The notes under the pieces were generated by a model. The model ran no database searches, had not been told where the DNA came from, and worked only from the letters and a program-made list of their open reading frames with translations. A DNA stretch of 64,000 nucleotides. Source: Ustulina deusta. Its lineage: Eukaryota > Ascomycota > Sordariomycetes > Xylariales > Xylariaceae. The stretch lies in NCBI GenBank assembly GCA_023159155.1, contig JAJNNX010000041.1:310001-374000 (forward strand), read 5' to 3'. The position numbers were made by a program, and so were the translations under genes. Below, in pieces: positions 32,270 to 47,446 of this stretch (the stretch's first letter is position 1; each line of letters opens with the position of its first letter).

Positions 32270-35200
32270 CTATTTTTTTTTAAAACTAAAAGTTTAAATA
32301 TAGTTTTAACTTAAAGTTATTAATAATATTAAATTTATATAATTTTTTTATAGCATACTGCTTTATTATTATTTTTATAATTATTTGTAAATTTATTAAC
32401 TACGATTATATATATTTATTTTTATAATTTTATAAAGGGTCCGGAAGCTGTTTTATAACTTTTATAAAATTAATCAAGCTTAATTAGCATGTTTTTAAAA
32501 TTCTAAGCTATATATTAAGTATTATTAAGGTTATAATTTTTTTAAGCAATTTAATATTATAGTTTTTTTTTTTATATATTTTTAATTATTTAATTTATTT
32601 AACTTTAAATTTTATTTTACTATTAATATTTTTAGCTAAAAGTATTAATTAGATTTGCTAAAATAAAAGGTTATTACTTGCTTTTTATAATTAGTTAGCA
32701 TAAAATAGGGTTTTTATTTTATAAAAGTTAGATAAATTAAAAACATAGCTAAATTTTTGTTTTTTTAGGATTTTAAAAATTCCAACTAATTAAAAGTTTA
32801 ATTTAATAGTTGGCATTTATGTTATAAAACTTTATTTTTTATTTAAAAATCTATTAAGCGTTTTTTTTTTATTAGCTTATAGCTTATATTATTTTTATAT
32901 AAAGGTTGCTATATTATATGTTATTTTTTAAATATTTTAAATTTAATAAATTAACTTAAATATTTATTATTATTTTTAATAATAATATATTAATTAATAA
33001 ATATTATAAAGAATTATATACGAAATCTAAAGCAAAAAAATAAACATTTTAATTATTTTAATATTTATTAATATAAAAATAAAATTATTAATTTAGTTCT
33101 TAATTAATTAATTTTACTATTTTTTAAGTTTAAAAGTAATAAGCGCTACTAAAATAATGCTTAATATTTATAAAATTATTAATTATTATTATAAACTTAA
33201 AAATAAATAGTTCTATATTATTTAATATTTATATATTCGGTATATTAAAAAATTTATATAAACTTTTATAATATTATATAACTAGTAATTTTATAATATT
33301 TATTTTTTTATTAAATAAAGTTATAATTAAATAGTTAAACTTATTTCTAAATATTTATATATAATTATATTTTAAATAAAACTAGTAGTATTTTTATTTT
33401 AATATTTTAATTATTTTGTATTAATCTTAGTATATAATAATTAAAAATATATAAATTTTTCAAATTAAAGTTATATAAAAAAAAATAATCCTATTTAAAA
33501 TAACCTTAAATATATATAGTTTTTTTTATTTAATTAGGTTTATTAGTTTGGCTTTTCGGAAAGTATTAAATAAAAAGTCTATAATTAATATAAAACTTAA
33601 TATTTTATTAAAAAAGATTAATATTATTATTTCTTTTTAATTTTTTTAGTTTTTATTATAAAGAACTTTACTATTTTTTTGTTTTAATTAGTACTAAAAA
33701 ATAATATTAAAATTTAATAAAAAGTTAGCTTAGTAGATTTATTATATTAATAAAATCTGCTTACTTAAAAAATATAATAAAATTTAATAAATAATTATTA
33801 TAAAAAACTTAGTTTTAAAAAGTTCTAAGTAGTAATATTTTAAAATTTATATTATTATTAAAAATTTATAGTTTTTAATTAAGTAAGCTTGCTTAATTAA
33901 TATTATTATTTTAAAAAAATATTTTATAAGTTTTTAAATTATATTTTTTTATTATATTATATAAAGTATTTATTTTTATTTATATTAGTTAGCTAGGCTT
34001 AAAAAAAGCTAGAACTAGTACTTTATATATTAATAGTTTTATATATTTAAAAGTTTATTTTTATTTTAGTCTAATTATAAACAATTTGGTTTTTTTTAAT
34101 AATCAATTTAAAAAAGCAGTTATTTTACTAATATAATAAATAAATACATAGATGTAATTATAAAGTTTAAAAAATAACCAAATGAATTTAATATTTTTAA
34201 AATTGTAAAAATTTTAATTTAAAATTATTTAAATTTTAACAGGATTAATTTTAATTTTAATGTTAATTTTTATAACTATTTTTAAATAATTAATAATAAG
34301 CATATTAAAATAAAAAATTTTAATATAAATAATAAATTATTTCTTTATAATAAGTTTAATACTATTTTTAAGTTTTAAAATAAATTGATATATTATTTAT
34401 ATAAATATTTATAAATTTATATATTAATAAAAGCTTATTATTAAGTAAGTTTTATTTTTAAATTAAATAATAAGATTTTTTATTAAAATATTTTTTTATA
34501 AATTTAAAAAAAAAATATATAATTTTAAAGTTAATAATAATTAATAAAAAGTTTTAATAATATTTAGTTTTATAAAATAAATAATATTATTAATTTTTAA
34601 AATAAATAATATTATTAATTTTTAAAATAAATATAATTTTATTTTTTAAATATATATTTTTTTATTAATAATTAATTATAAATTTATATTTAGTTAATTT
34701 AAGTTTATATTTTAGTTAATAAAGTTTATAATTAATAATTTATTTATAAACTTTTTTTTAAATAAAATAAATTATATAAATATTTAATATTAATAAAGTT
34801 TTAAAGCATATTTTTTATTATTAAATTTTAGTATTATATTAAACTTTAATTATAATAATAATAAAGTTTTAGATTTTTTTTTTAAATTTTCTTTTTAAAT
34901 ATAATAATTAAAAAAATAAAAAAGTTTATATAAATAGTATATATTTAAAGTTTTTTTTTTTGAAAATAAGATTAGTTTATTAGTAAAAACTTTTTATAAT
35001 ATTATTTAATTAATTTAAATTTATTTTTTTTATAAAATATTAATTATTTTTAAGTTTTTTTTAAATAGTTTAATATTATTATTTTTAAATATTATAAATT
35101 TAATTATAATAAGTTTTTTTAAAGTTTTTTTAATTAGTTATTTTTATTTATTTTAATAAAAATAGTTCTAAAGGTTTTATAAAATTTTTTTAATAATAGT

Positions 35201-36070
35201 TTAGGTTTTTTTTTTTAGAAGTTATTATATAGATTTTTTATATTTTAAGTTTTAAAGTTTTAATTTTTTTTATATTTTTAAATTTAGAATTTATTGTTTA
35301 TAATTATTAATAAAAATCAAACTTAAAAAAATAAATTATTAAAATATTTTATTTTATTAATTATTTAATATTAATAATAATATTATAACTAAAATTAATA
35401 ACTTAAAATATTTAGTTTTTAAATTATTAATTATTAATTTTTGTTATATATATCAAATATTTATAAATTTTATTTATCATTTTATTATATAAATTTATAA
35501 CTAATTATTAAAAAAATATAAAATTTAATATTATTAATTTATAATTAAATAAATATTTTAAAAATAATTGATTTATTTTAATTATATATTTTAATTAAAA
35601 TAAAGAAAAAAATTAATAAAAAAACTTTTATTAATTTTATTTATTTTTTAAATTAAATAAATTATTAAAGCTATTTTTATTATATATTTTTTTTGTTAGC
35701 TAAATATTTAAAATTTAAAACTTTTAATTAAAATAATTAATTAATAATTTTTTTTTTATTAATTAAAGTTTATTTTAATTATTTTTTTAAATTTTTTTAA
35801 ATTTTTTTAAATTTTTTAAAAATTAATAATTAGTTTTATTAAAAATTTAATTATTTAAATTAAATTTATATTTAATTAACCTTATAAATTTATTTGATAT
35901 TATATATTAATTTAATAATTTTATTAAAAAATAATTTATAAAACTTTTTTAAATTTATATAAAAATAATCTTATAATTTATATTTTTATTATAATGTAAT
36001 AAATTAATATTTTTAAGTTAAATTATTAAATATAAAAATAAACTTATTAATATTTTTATTTATTTTATAT

Positions 36071-36588
36071 TATTACAAACGATCTAAGGAGAGTGTTACG
36101 AAAAGGACCCGACGAAGGACCTAAAGCGAAAAGAACTTAGTAAAAATCGCGGACTAAGCCAGAAGCAAGTTAACAGAAATAAAAGTCATATAATATGCAG
36201 CTCTATAAAGTTATAAAAGCAGAACCTCTAGGGCTAATAAAAATAAACTTTAAAAAATTATTAAAGGAAGCTTTAAATAACTTATAAAAAAGGGTTTAAA
36301 AAACCTAAAAAACAAATAAAATAAAAGCTCAAAGTAAAAAAAGAAATAGCTATAAAATTATAGATATATTTGTTATATTTCTAATATAAACAGTTCTATT
36401 TTTACTATTTAATCTAAACTTATACTTAGTTTTTGGAAATAATTATTCAGAATTTATATTTTAACGAAATATTATATAACGCTAATTTAATTATTTATAA
36501 CATTGATTTTTTTATTAAATAAACTTTAATATACTATAATATTATAACAAATAATTATATTAGCTTATCTAATATAGCCGGATTATTA
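36071..36588 (+). repeat. Family-2 LTR, 5' copy
   Basis: 518-bp repeat matching 48539-49079. It begins TATTACAAACGATCTAAGG; the other copy has TACTACGAATAATTTAAAG, differing by transitions only. It ends GGATTATTA. Confidence 0.75.
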
Positions 36589-37531
36589 TTTTTTGAATAA
36601 TCCTTGTTTAAGTTTATATTTTAAAACAATTAAATAAGTACTAGGACAAAATAGCTTCTAACGATTTAACTTTAAAACAAATATAATAGTTATTTAATTA
36701 ATTGCAAATACGTATTATTTAACTTAAGTAAAATAAATATAACTAAACTAAAAAAATATAAGCTTATTTAAGTAATAAAGTTTGATAAAACTTTAAAATA
36801 ACTTAAAAAATTTATAATATAAGTAAAAATATATATTTAATATTATAACAAAGATTTTATAAACAAAAAAAAAAAAGTCTTATATGTAGCAGAATATTTT
36901 ATTAAGAACGCTTTAAAATAGTTTAAACTTATAATAAAAAATTATATAAAATAAATAAAAATAAATCGCAATAATAATATAAAAATAGCATTTATAAATA
37001 CTGCAAGGTTTAAAACTATATTAATAAATATATACAGGAACTCTAAGAAAGAACGCTAAGCCGAACAAAAACTTATAATAATACAATAAAAAAAACATAT
37101 AAAGATATAGGTAAGTTTAAAAAAGTTTTTGTATAAACTTTATAAACAAATATTAATATATTAATAATAATATTTTATAACAGATTAAAAAAGTTAATCT
37201 AAAACAAGTTATATAAAAACAAACAACTAAATAAATTTAAGAATTATATTATTTAAGCTATTAAAATTAATAACTAACTTTTTAAACAATAGTAATAAAA
37301 AAAAAAAATTACGTTCTATTTACTAAATACTAAAAAGTAATAATTATAAAAATCTATAGCTATAGAAACCTATATAGGCCTAATAGAACTTAATACTATT
37401 AATAAAAGCAAGAATTAAAACAAGATTAAATATTATAACTATAATTAAAAAGAATATTATATATGAAACTATAATAAGCTATAAAAAAAGCAAAAAAATA
37501 AAGATATAAAATAAGCTAAAGCTATAATATT

Positions 37532-37769
37532 TGTGACGGTTAGTATAGTCTTGGCGAGACTTGCAAGGACTCCAGACCTATAGGGCAATAAGATAGAAGG
37601 TCTACGTACGGACCAGCCCATACTTTTGCAGCCATATATATAGAGTCTATATCTACCCACCCTATAAACTCTGATTTTTTTCCTTTTTTTTTTTTTTTTT
37701 TTAGCTTAGAGTTTTTGTTTATAGTATTAATAAACTAGCTATAGAAGTTTTATTTGATTAAGCGTAGCA
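37532..37769 (+). repeat. Family-1 LTR, copy a, 5' LTR
   Basis: 238 bp, TGTGACGG...GCGTAGCA. It keeps more CpG than any other family-1 LTR in the window (GGCGAGAC, CTACGTACGG), hence is the best guide to the ancestral LTR. Confidence 0.9.
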
Positions 37770-40700
37770 CTATTTTAAGTTTACTAATTATTTATTAATA
37801 AACGTTTAATAAAATATATATTTTTTATTTTGCTATAGTTAGCAAAACATAAATAAACTTCTTTTTTTTAGTTATATATTTAATATTAAAGATTATATAT
37901 TTTATAACACAAACTTAACTTTAATATAACTATAATAAGACTTTTAATTTTTATGCTATTTAAAGGCAAACAACCTATAAAAAACCTAACTTTAAATATT
38001 TTAATTCTATTTTAGGCATTTAAACAATTAGAATAATTCTAGTTATAAAATATAACTAGCTTATTACTTTTAAACAATTCTAAAATTTTTATTTTTATAA
38101 AAAAAAAAGAATATTTTATATTAGATTTTTTTATAGATACTTTAGGTAAACTAATATTTAAAAAAAAAAACAAAGCATTAGAACACAGAAAAAATAAAAA
38201 ATTAAAACTTAAAAAAAACGAAAAATTAAAACTTAAAAAAACAGAATTTAAATTAAAGCTAGAACAACTTAATATAAGTAACGTACTTAGAAATATAGCA
38301 GAAAATATTAGAGCTATACAGGCTTACAATTTTGTATTAGTTCTAATAGAACTTTTTTAATAATTAGAAAAAATAGAGCGCTGATCTTTTGCTATGTTTA
38401 CTTTAGCGCTTTTAAAAAATTATTATAATTTAACTATAGAAAGCATATTTAGAAGTATTAATTTTAAACCTTCTAGCTTTGTTACCTTACTTGCTTTTTA
38501 ACCCGTTAGCTTATTTATAATTATTTTAAACCTTTTTTATACTAAGAAAGCTAAAGTACAAAGAACTAATTTTAGCAAGTTTATAAAAAATAAAAACTTA
38601 TTTAATAACTAGGTTTATAAACTAGTAGGAAAGTTAAACAAAAATATTACTACTTTTTAAACTAAAAATAGCTAATTTTAGTATATTATAAGCTAATTAA
38701 AAAAACGTACTAAAAAATCTATAAAAATATGTTTTTATTTAACTAAAAAACTATTTAGTAATATTATAAAAATAATCTAAGTTTTATTAGTAATTTATTA
38801 TAATTCTAATTAAGCAGTTATTACTTATAAAATATTTAGAGCTTATATATATAAAGCAAGTAAAAATATTAATAAGTTTATTTTTATATTTAATAGCTTA
38901 GTTTAAAAATATTAATTTATAGAATTATAATAAAAATATAAACTATAGAACTATTTTTATATAAATTTAAAAAAAAACTTATATAAAACTTTTATAAATC
39001 TAAATATTTTTTATAAATTGTTTATTAATAAAATTATTAAATTAGTATATAACACTAAGCAAGCCTATAAAAATCGCTAATAAACTAAACTTATAAATTT
39101 AACTAAAAAAAAATCAAACTTAAGTAATTAAGCTTTTAGTAAACCTAATTACTAACTTTTAGTAAACTTTAAAAGTTTTAAAATATTTATTTTAAAATAG
39201 TTAAAATAGGCCTTAACTACAAAAAAAAAAAACCTATTAGGATAATAAAACTTGCTTTATTTATAGTAAAAAAAGGTATATATTAATCAACTGCTCTAAC
39301 CGAAAACCTAAAGTTTTGGGTATTTAGCTAGCAAAAAAAGTACCTAACAAGAATAGCTTGGGTAGTTTATCTAATTTAAAAAACAAATAAAACTAATAGA
39401 AGTTTTTTTATTAGTCTTTTTATTTATTTTAGTTAAAATATATAGCTAAAATAAATTAATTATTTTTAAAATACTTGCTAAGTTATAAATTAATAGTATT
39501 AGAATAGAAACTTTAGTTTTATATAATATTAGAACCTATACTTTTTTAATAATTAGCTGCAAATTTACGTAATAAGTCAAGCAATAGCTAAAAATAAAAG
39601 TAGTCCGTTTAGCAAAACTTTAAAAACTCTACAACTACTATAGCAAAGTAGTTAGCAAAATCTATAAATATTTAATATATATAATAAAAATTAACAGTTA
39701 ATAGTTTAAGAACCAAATGTTTTAGGTTATTAACTTTAGTTATAATATTATTATTAATATTAAATAGTTAGTAAAGCAAAATATTTTAATAAAAATTTAA
39801 AAATAATAGCTAATCTAGCTAGATAATTTACTTTTATTAGTTCAGTTTTTTCTTATAATTACGGTTAAACTATTTAGCTATAAATAACAAATTATAGACC
39901 TAAAAATATAAAAAAATACTAACTAATATAATTAAATATTAAAAAAATATTATTAAATATTAAAATAACTCTTTAGAACTAAAATAATTATTTTAGGTAT
40001 AACTAAAACTAAGAAAATATAAAAAAAACCTAGGATTTTTAAACCTAAAACAAAAAAGGTCCGTATAATAACCTTTAAAAAAAAAAAAAACTAAGCTGCT
40101 ATTAAAAAAATTCTATAAAACTTTTAGAACTACTTTTACTAAAACAAATAAAAATAGTTAGCCAAAAGGACTTTATAAAAACCTATTATAATTAAATTTA
40201 TAATAACCAAAAATAATAATATTAAACTATTTAAAAAAAACTTACAAATAATTAGTATTTTATAAAAAAAGTAAACTTAGATTAACTAAGTAGCACTATA
40301 AAAAACTTTCGATAGTAAACCTATTTTATTCCCAAAAAAAGAAAACTTTAAGCATATAAAGTTAGTACAAAATCTTTTGCCTTTTTAACTATTATACCTA
40401 AAAAGGTTCTTTTTAAAAAAAAAATTTAAAACTTTATTATTATTATAACTAGGGTTCGATATAGTACTAGAACTTAATAACAAAAAATATACTTTAGGAC
40501 TTTACTAATATTAAACACCCGTACAGTTTATTCTTTTTAAAAAAAAGTTTATAAATAAACTATTAGTTATAAACTTTATTAAACAAAATATAAACTTAAA
40601 TGCTATATCTGTTTTATTTATACTTAAACTTAAATTAACCAAATATAAATTTATAATTAATTACTAATAAAAAAATATATATTTAAAAAATAGAATTATA

Positions 40701-43443
40701 CTAGCTTTAAATATTAGTAGTATTATATTTAATTGTTGTAATATAACCTATTTTATAAAGCTAGATATTATTAAAGCTTTTTATTAATTATTGCTAATTT
40801 TAGAATTATATTACTTTATTTTTTTTAAACCTATAAAAGAATATTTTGATAAAAAGTTTTATTATTTGGTCTAAAAATAGGACCTATATAGTAGCAAGTT
40901 TTTATTAATATATAAATTTAAAAACTTTTAAATAAATTTATAAATATTTATATAAATAATATTTTAATTTATTCTAAAACTAAAAAATAGTACTAGACCT
41001 ATTATAAAAAAATAATTTATTACTTATATTAAGCTAGGTACTAAGGAAATATTAAAAAGTTTTATTTTAATACGCCTATTATTAATTATTTAAAAATAGT
41101 TATAAAAGCTAAAGTAAAAATTAAGATTAATTTTGCTAAAATTTAAGCAATCCTAAATTAGGATTTTAATAATTTTAAAAGTACCAAATCGATTCGGTTG
41201 TTTTTTAAGCTTTACAACTATGTTTGTATATTTACTTACTATACTAATAAAATAGCTGCCCCTTTAAATTAACTATTAAAAAAGAACAAACTATTTATAA
41301 TAGGATTAGAACAAAAATAAGTTTTTGAACATATAAAACTATTAATATATAAAGCCCTAGTTCTAGTTTTTTTTAAGCCCGGCTAACTAATATAAATAAA
41401 AATAAATATTTTACATAACATAATAAAAAAAGTTATTTAGTAATAATAAGAAAATACAACCTAGAAATCTATAAAATACTTTTTTAAAACAATAATACTA
41501 ACTAAGCAAGCCTACCCGATTTAAAACCAAGAACTTTTAGTAATAGTATAAACTTTGGAACACTACTACCTAGAACTTTTAGGAACTAAATTCTTTATAG
41601 TAACTAATTATTAAGCTTTACTATACTTTTTAAATAAATAGATCTTATTAATATAATAAAGCTACTAGGCCAATTTTTTATTAAACTTTGATATTACTTT
41701 TTAATACTAACTAAAACAAAAAAACATAGTAGCTAATGCTTTGTCAAAAAAAATAGTAAAGCTCTTTATAATAAAAGCTAAAAAAGCTAAAAAAAGAATA
41801 ATAGTACTAATTTTTTCTAATAAAATATTAAGTCCTATATTAACTATAGATATTTTGCTTAATACTTCCTAAAAAGCTAACCTAGTAAACCTAATTAAAC
41901 AAAAAAACTAATTATAAAAACTAAAAAACAAAAACAAAAAGCTATATATACCTAAGGTTACTTTAAATAAAACTATCTTTTTTTGTATAGCTTTAATTTG
42001 AAAAGCTTATATGCCCTTAATTACTATATACTAAAGCTAGCATAAAACAATTAAAATATTAAAATAAAAATACTATTAGTTTTATTTAAAACGTAATTAT
42101 AAATAATACATATATAATTGCTATAATTACAAAAAAAATAAAATATTATAAAACAAAACTTCTAGCTTTTTTTACTTATTATTTATATTATTTGTAATAT
42201 AGCAACATATAGTAGTAAATAGTAAAGACATGCTATTTAACTAATAGGGTTATAACTATATATAGGTATTTATAAATAAGTTTAGCTGTTTGATTATAAT
42301 TTTACTTAGCAAAAAAACCAATACTACAGAGTTATTAACTGCACAATATTATAAAAGTTTATATAGATTTTTAGGTATGTTAGACATATAAATATTAAAT
42401 AATATAGAACTATTTATTTTTAAATTTATAGTAATAATTAATAGTTTTATAAATATTAAGTACTGTTTTAGTAGTACTTATTATTTTTAGATCTAAAAAG
42501 TAATAAAATTAACTAATTAGGAACTAGATTAATAACTCTATTTTTATATTAATAAGTACTAAAATAACTAGAATATTTACCTTTTTATTTTAAACTTTAT
42601 ATATAATTTTTTATAATATTTATTAATTAATATATTACTACTAAAAATAGTAATAAAAATAAATATACAAAACCTTTTAATAATAAATCTTAGTAAAGCA
42701 GTTATAAATTTTAATACTAAGCAATAAACACTTAAGTTAATCTATTAAACTTAAAACGTTTAAAAAATAATATATAAAGCTGCAATTTTTATATAAAAAT
42801 AATATAAGTTATAAGCTAATAAAAAAAAACGTTTAATAAACTTTAAAATAAAAAATAAAATCTTTTTTAAAAAAAAAGGTTTTATAACGCAAGTACCGAT
42901 TACTAGATTATATTTATAATTAGTTAGCTTTTTTAAAATTTTAAAAAAATAAAAATTTAGCTATGTTTTTAATTTGCCTAACTTTTATATAATAAAAAAC
43001 TTGTTCTATACCAACCAATTGCAAAAAACAAGCAATAACTTTCTATTTTAGCAAATTTAATTATTATTCCTAGCTAAAAATATTAATAGCAAAATAGAAT
43101 TTAAAATTAAATAAGTCGAACAATTAAAAATATATAAAAAAAACAAAAAACTATAATACTAGGTTGCCTAAAAAAGCTATAATCCTAATAACACCTAGTA
43201 CATAGCTTAAAATTTTAAAAATATACTAATCAAGCTTAACTAATTTTATAAAACTTATAAAAAAGCTTTTAGATTTTTTATAAAACTATAGAAATAAATA
43301 TATATAGTAATAGCTAATAAATTTGCAAGCAATTATAAAAATAATAATAAAGCAATATATTATAGAAAGGCTATACAAACCTGCTGTTATTAATAACTTT
43401 AAATTAAAACTATATCTAAACTTTTAGTTTTAGAAAAAAGTAG

Positions 43444-43683
43444 TGTAATAGTTAGTACAGTCTTGGCAAGACTTGCAAAAACTTTAGACCTACAAGGCAA
43501 TAAAATAAAAGATCTATGTACAGACTAGCCTATACTTCTATAGCTATATATACAAAGTCTATATCTACCTACTTTATAAACTCTGACTTCTTTCCTTTTT
43601 TTTTCTTTTTTTTTTTAGCTTAAAGTCTTTGTCTATAGTATTAATAAACTAGCTATGGAAGCTTTATTTGATTGAGCGTGGCA
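43444..43683 (+). repeat. Family-1 LTR, copy a, 3' LTR
   Basis: 240 bp, TGTAATAG...GCGTGGCA. It aligns end to end with 37532-37769, with differences that are mainly C/T and G/A transitions. Confidence 0.9.
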
Positions 43684-46600
43684 ATATTAGTAATATTAAA
43701 AACTAGTATAACATAATTAAAAAAGCAATAAAAAATAATAAAAACAATTTTATAATATAACAAATATATTAAAAATAAAATATATAAATAATACTTTTAA
43801 ACTTAATAATTAATCAGCTTCATAAAACAATAATAATAATTATTATAAATATAAAAATATTTAATATATATAAACTTATTAAAGGTATATTTGAACTATT
43901 TATATATAAAAGAATTATTGTAAGCTATATAATAGAAATATATATATTATAAAGACTTAAATAAATATAACTAATAGAATAATATTATAGCAGGATTATG
44001 AAATAAATCTATTATAAGTGGATTTACGGATATTTAGACTAAATGTTTTAATATATACTAATATAAAGATCTTAAAATTTGTTTAATTTATTTTATAAAC
44101 AAGAAATTAAAAAAAGCAAAATAATAAAGATATTTATATAGTATAAAAAGAAACTACAACGTATATTTAGTATATAATAACTATAAAAATAAAAAATATT
44201 TATAAAAAAATATATATTGTTTAAAACATTTAAATATAATATAATTACAAAAAACAAAAATTAAAAAATATATTTATTATTAAAACAAATATAAATGTAA
44301 TATTTATAACTAAGAAGATTTAACTAATATAAAATTATTATTAATAAATAATAGTTTAATAAAAATATAATTACTAATTAACAAGTAAATACTTAAATAA
44401 CGCAGTATTTAAATTAATTTAAAAAAAGATTACTAAACTAAAAATAAAAAAAAATTAAGAAAAAAAAATTAAGGTTTTATAAAATAGATTATTTTACGTT
44501 AGAAATAAACCTAGATTATTAAATATAAAAAACTTTAAATAAATTATAACAACTAAACAATATAATTCTAGTAAAAGCTGGAATAAATATATCGAAAAAT
44601 TTAAAAAGAATAATAAGACTTATTACGAAAAGCTATTATTATAACAATATAATAAAAAAACAAAAAGAGCTTTTAGTATTAAAAACAAACAAAAAATATA
44701 ATATAATTTTATAGACTTATTATATAACTTAATAATACTACGTTTATATAATAAATAAGATTAAAAATATATAGTTTTTAAAATAAATCAAACAAAAAAT
44801 ATTAAATAAACTATATTTAATAAAAAATATTAGTTAGTTAGTACTAATATATTATAACTTTCGGAGATTCGCTATATTTAAATAAGACTTATATTAGTTT
44901 TTAAAATACGTATTAAAAGATTCTTTAGCAATAAAATATATTAATAACATGTATTAATATTATGCTATAAAAAAATAATAATACTATAAAAAATTAATAA
45001 TATATACTATTAATAAAAAAAGCAAAAATTAATATTTAAGGAATAAAGATTAATAATTATCGAAAAAAAAATAAAGAAATTAGTATATAACGCTAGAACA
45101 AATTATAATTATAAGCTAAATTATAAAAAAAAAAGTAAATTAGTTGCGATCTCGTATAAGCTTAGTTATAACCGAAATAAATATAAGTTAAATAAATAAA
45201 GTATAAAAATCAAAAAATAATACTAAGCAATTATACAAAATTAATAATTAATTTAATTTATTAAAAAAATATTATATAAAATAAATATAAATATTTCAAT
45301 ATATATTATAATAAACTTAAAGTATTATAAATATAAACTCAAAGCGTTTATGAATATTAAAATTTAAGCAAGCTTTATTTTATTATAAATAATTAAAAGT
45401 TTAAAAATACTTATAAAACTTAAAAATAAGTTTTATTTATTTCTAATTATTAATAGAAGTCCAATTTTTTATAACTATAGAATTATTAAAAAAGAAACTA
45501 TAAAACTTTTTTTTAATGTTTTTAAATATAAAGAAAAATTTAAGCTTAATATTACAAAAATATTATACTATGATATAATACTAAAAATACTTTAGTTACA
45601 AATAAATAATTCTGGAGTAAACTAGAATATAAGCTAATTTTAATAAAATATATTAAAAAAAGATTTAATTATTAAAAAGACTATAAAAAATAACTTAGGT
45701 AAATTTAAAAAAATAAAAATTAAATATTAAGTATTAATATATATAATTATTAAAGATCATAAGCTAGAACTTAATATTAAAATACTAAATAAATATAAAG
45801 AATTTAGCAACCTGTTGAAAAGAAAATATAATATAAAAACAGGATTACTAAAGCATAAATAATAGGATTATAAAATATTGTTAATTAAAAAATAATAACT
45901 AAAATATTTTTTATTATATTATATAAATAAAAAATAATTTAAAAAATTAAACAATTATTTATAAATAAATCTAGAACAGAAATATATATAACTATTAATA
46001 TTATCTGCTAGATTACTAATCTTATAAGTACTAAAAAAACTAAAAAAAAACTAAAAAATTAAATAAAAATTATATATTAATTATAAAAACATCAACTTAA
46101 AAATAAAAAGATTTACAGGACTTTTATTAAAAATTAAAGACTTAAAAAATAAGTTATAAACAATAAAATAGTTTATAATATTAGAGTTATTAAATACTTA
46201 CTACTAGATAAAAATTACTATAGGAAATAAATAAAAAATAATATTTAGAACGCTATATAAGTTATTTAAATATTTAGTAATATTATTTAGTTTTATTAAT
46301 ATACTAGTAAATCTTTAAGCAAAAATAATAAATATACTATGAAAATTTATTAATTAAACTATAATAATATATTTAAATAATATTTTAATTTATTTACAAA
46401 TATTTATAGCGCTATAAAATATTAAACTATTAGTATATCTAAAAAAAAAAAATTCTATAAATAACAAGTAAACTTTTTAAAATTTATAATAATACTAGAA
46501 AAAATATAAATTTAAAAATCAAAAATCTTAGCAGTAAAAAATTAGTTAATACCTAAGTTAATAAATAATATAAAAGTATTTATTAGATTTATAAACTATA

Positions 46601-47239
46601 TTTAAAGTTTTATTAAAAACTTTAAAAAGATTATAGCGTTTTTTATAAAACTAATAAAAAAAATCAAATATTTTAGTAAATAATATAAAAATAAAACATA
46701 TTTAATAAAATTAAAAGGTTAGTAACTAGTAATTTAATAATAAAGTTACTAAATCTAAATAAAAAATTTAAAGTTAAAATTAATATATATAATAATATAA
46801 TAAACGGTTAACTCGGTTAATATAATAAAAATAAAAAACTATATCGAGTAGGGTTTTTTTTAAAAAAGTTTTTAAAACTAGCAGTAAATTATTTTTTATT
46901 AAATGAAGAATTTATAGCTATTATATAAATATTTAAAAAATAAGAACACTACTTATATAAACTAAAATAATTAATAAAAATATATTTAGATTATAAAAAT
47001 CTTATTATTTATATAATAATAAAGTTATTAAATAAATAATAAATAAAATAAGGAGAGTTTTTATTCTAGTTTAATTTTAAGATTTATTATGTTAAAAAAA
47101 AAAAAATATAAAAAGAAATATATTAAGTTAATAAAACAACTAAAAAAAAAAAAAAAAAAATCTTAAATATTTTTATAATAGAACTAAAATTATATGTTAA
47201 TACTTATAACTATAAAAGTTAATTATAACAAATAAATAT

Positions 47240-47446
47240 TGCAGCAGGGCTGGTGCTAGCGGCCCGAACCGGCTGATCTTCGGCTGCATTTAGGGGTTCG
47301 AATAGCTATAAAAGCCTTCGAACTTCTCAGAGCAACACTTACTTCAGACGCATAGCATTTCATACCAGTTTTCTAGTAGCAGGCGCTCTAGTTTGTTTTT
47401 GTTGTTTTTAGTTGTTTTCGGTGTCGAGTTGCCCCGTCCTTCTTCA
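47240..47446 (+). repeat. Short GC-normal island: solo LTR or SINE
   Basis: A 207-bp unit (TGCAGCAGG...CTTCTTCA) of ordinary composition inside the AT-rich family-2 element. It starts TG, ends CA and is flanked by ATAT on both sides (47236-47239, 47447-47450). It contains a TATA-like CTATAAAAGCC about 65 bp in, as LTR promoters do. It also has GGGGTTCGAATAG, resembling a polymerase III B box, so a tRNA-derived SINE is the alternative. It is nearly untouched by RIP while all surrounding DNA is saturated. Confidence 0.65.

Larger units (their letters stand above)
37532..43683 (+). mobile_element. Family-1 gypsy-like LTR element, copy a (innermost)
   Basis: Full-length 6152-bp element with LTRs at 37532-37769 and 43444-43683 and a perfect ATATT target duplication (37527-37531, 43684-43688). 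A polypurine tract (AGAAAAAAGTAG, 43432-43443) directly precedes the 3' LTR, fixing plus orientation. Gag-like lysine- and glutamate-rich sequence lies at about 38150-38350. Reverse transcriptase is legible at 40560-40990 (FIKLDIIKAFY, then YINNILIYSKTK at about 40946-40982, derived from a YLDDILIYSKT-type active site). The order and motifs are those of Ty3/gypsy. Many TAA/TAG codons destroy every domain. Confidence 0.88.

Noticed and set aside
37469..37660. 63-codon minus-strand ORF at 37.5 kb
   Set aside because: It lies across the border and 5' LTR of the innermost retroelement and encodes nothing recognisable.
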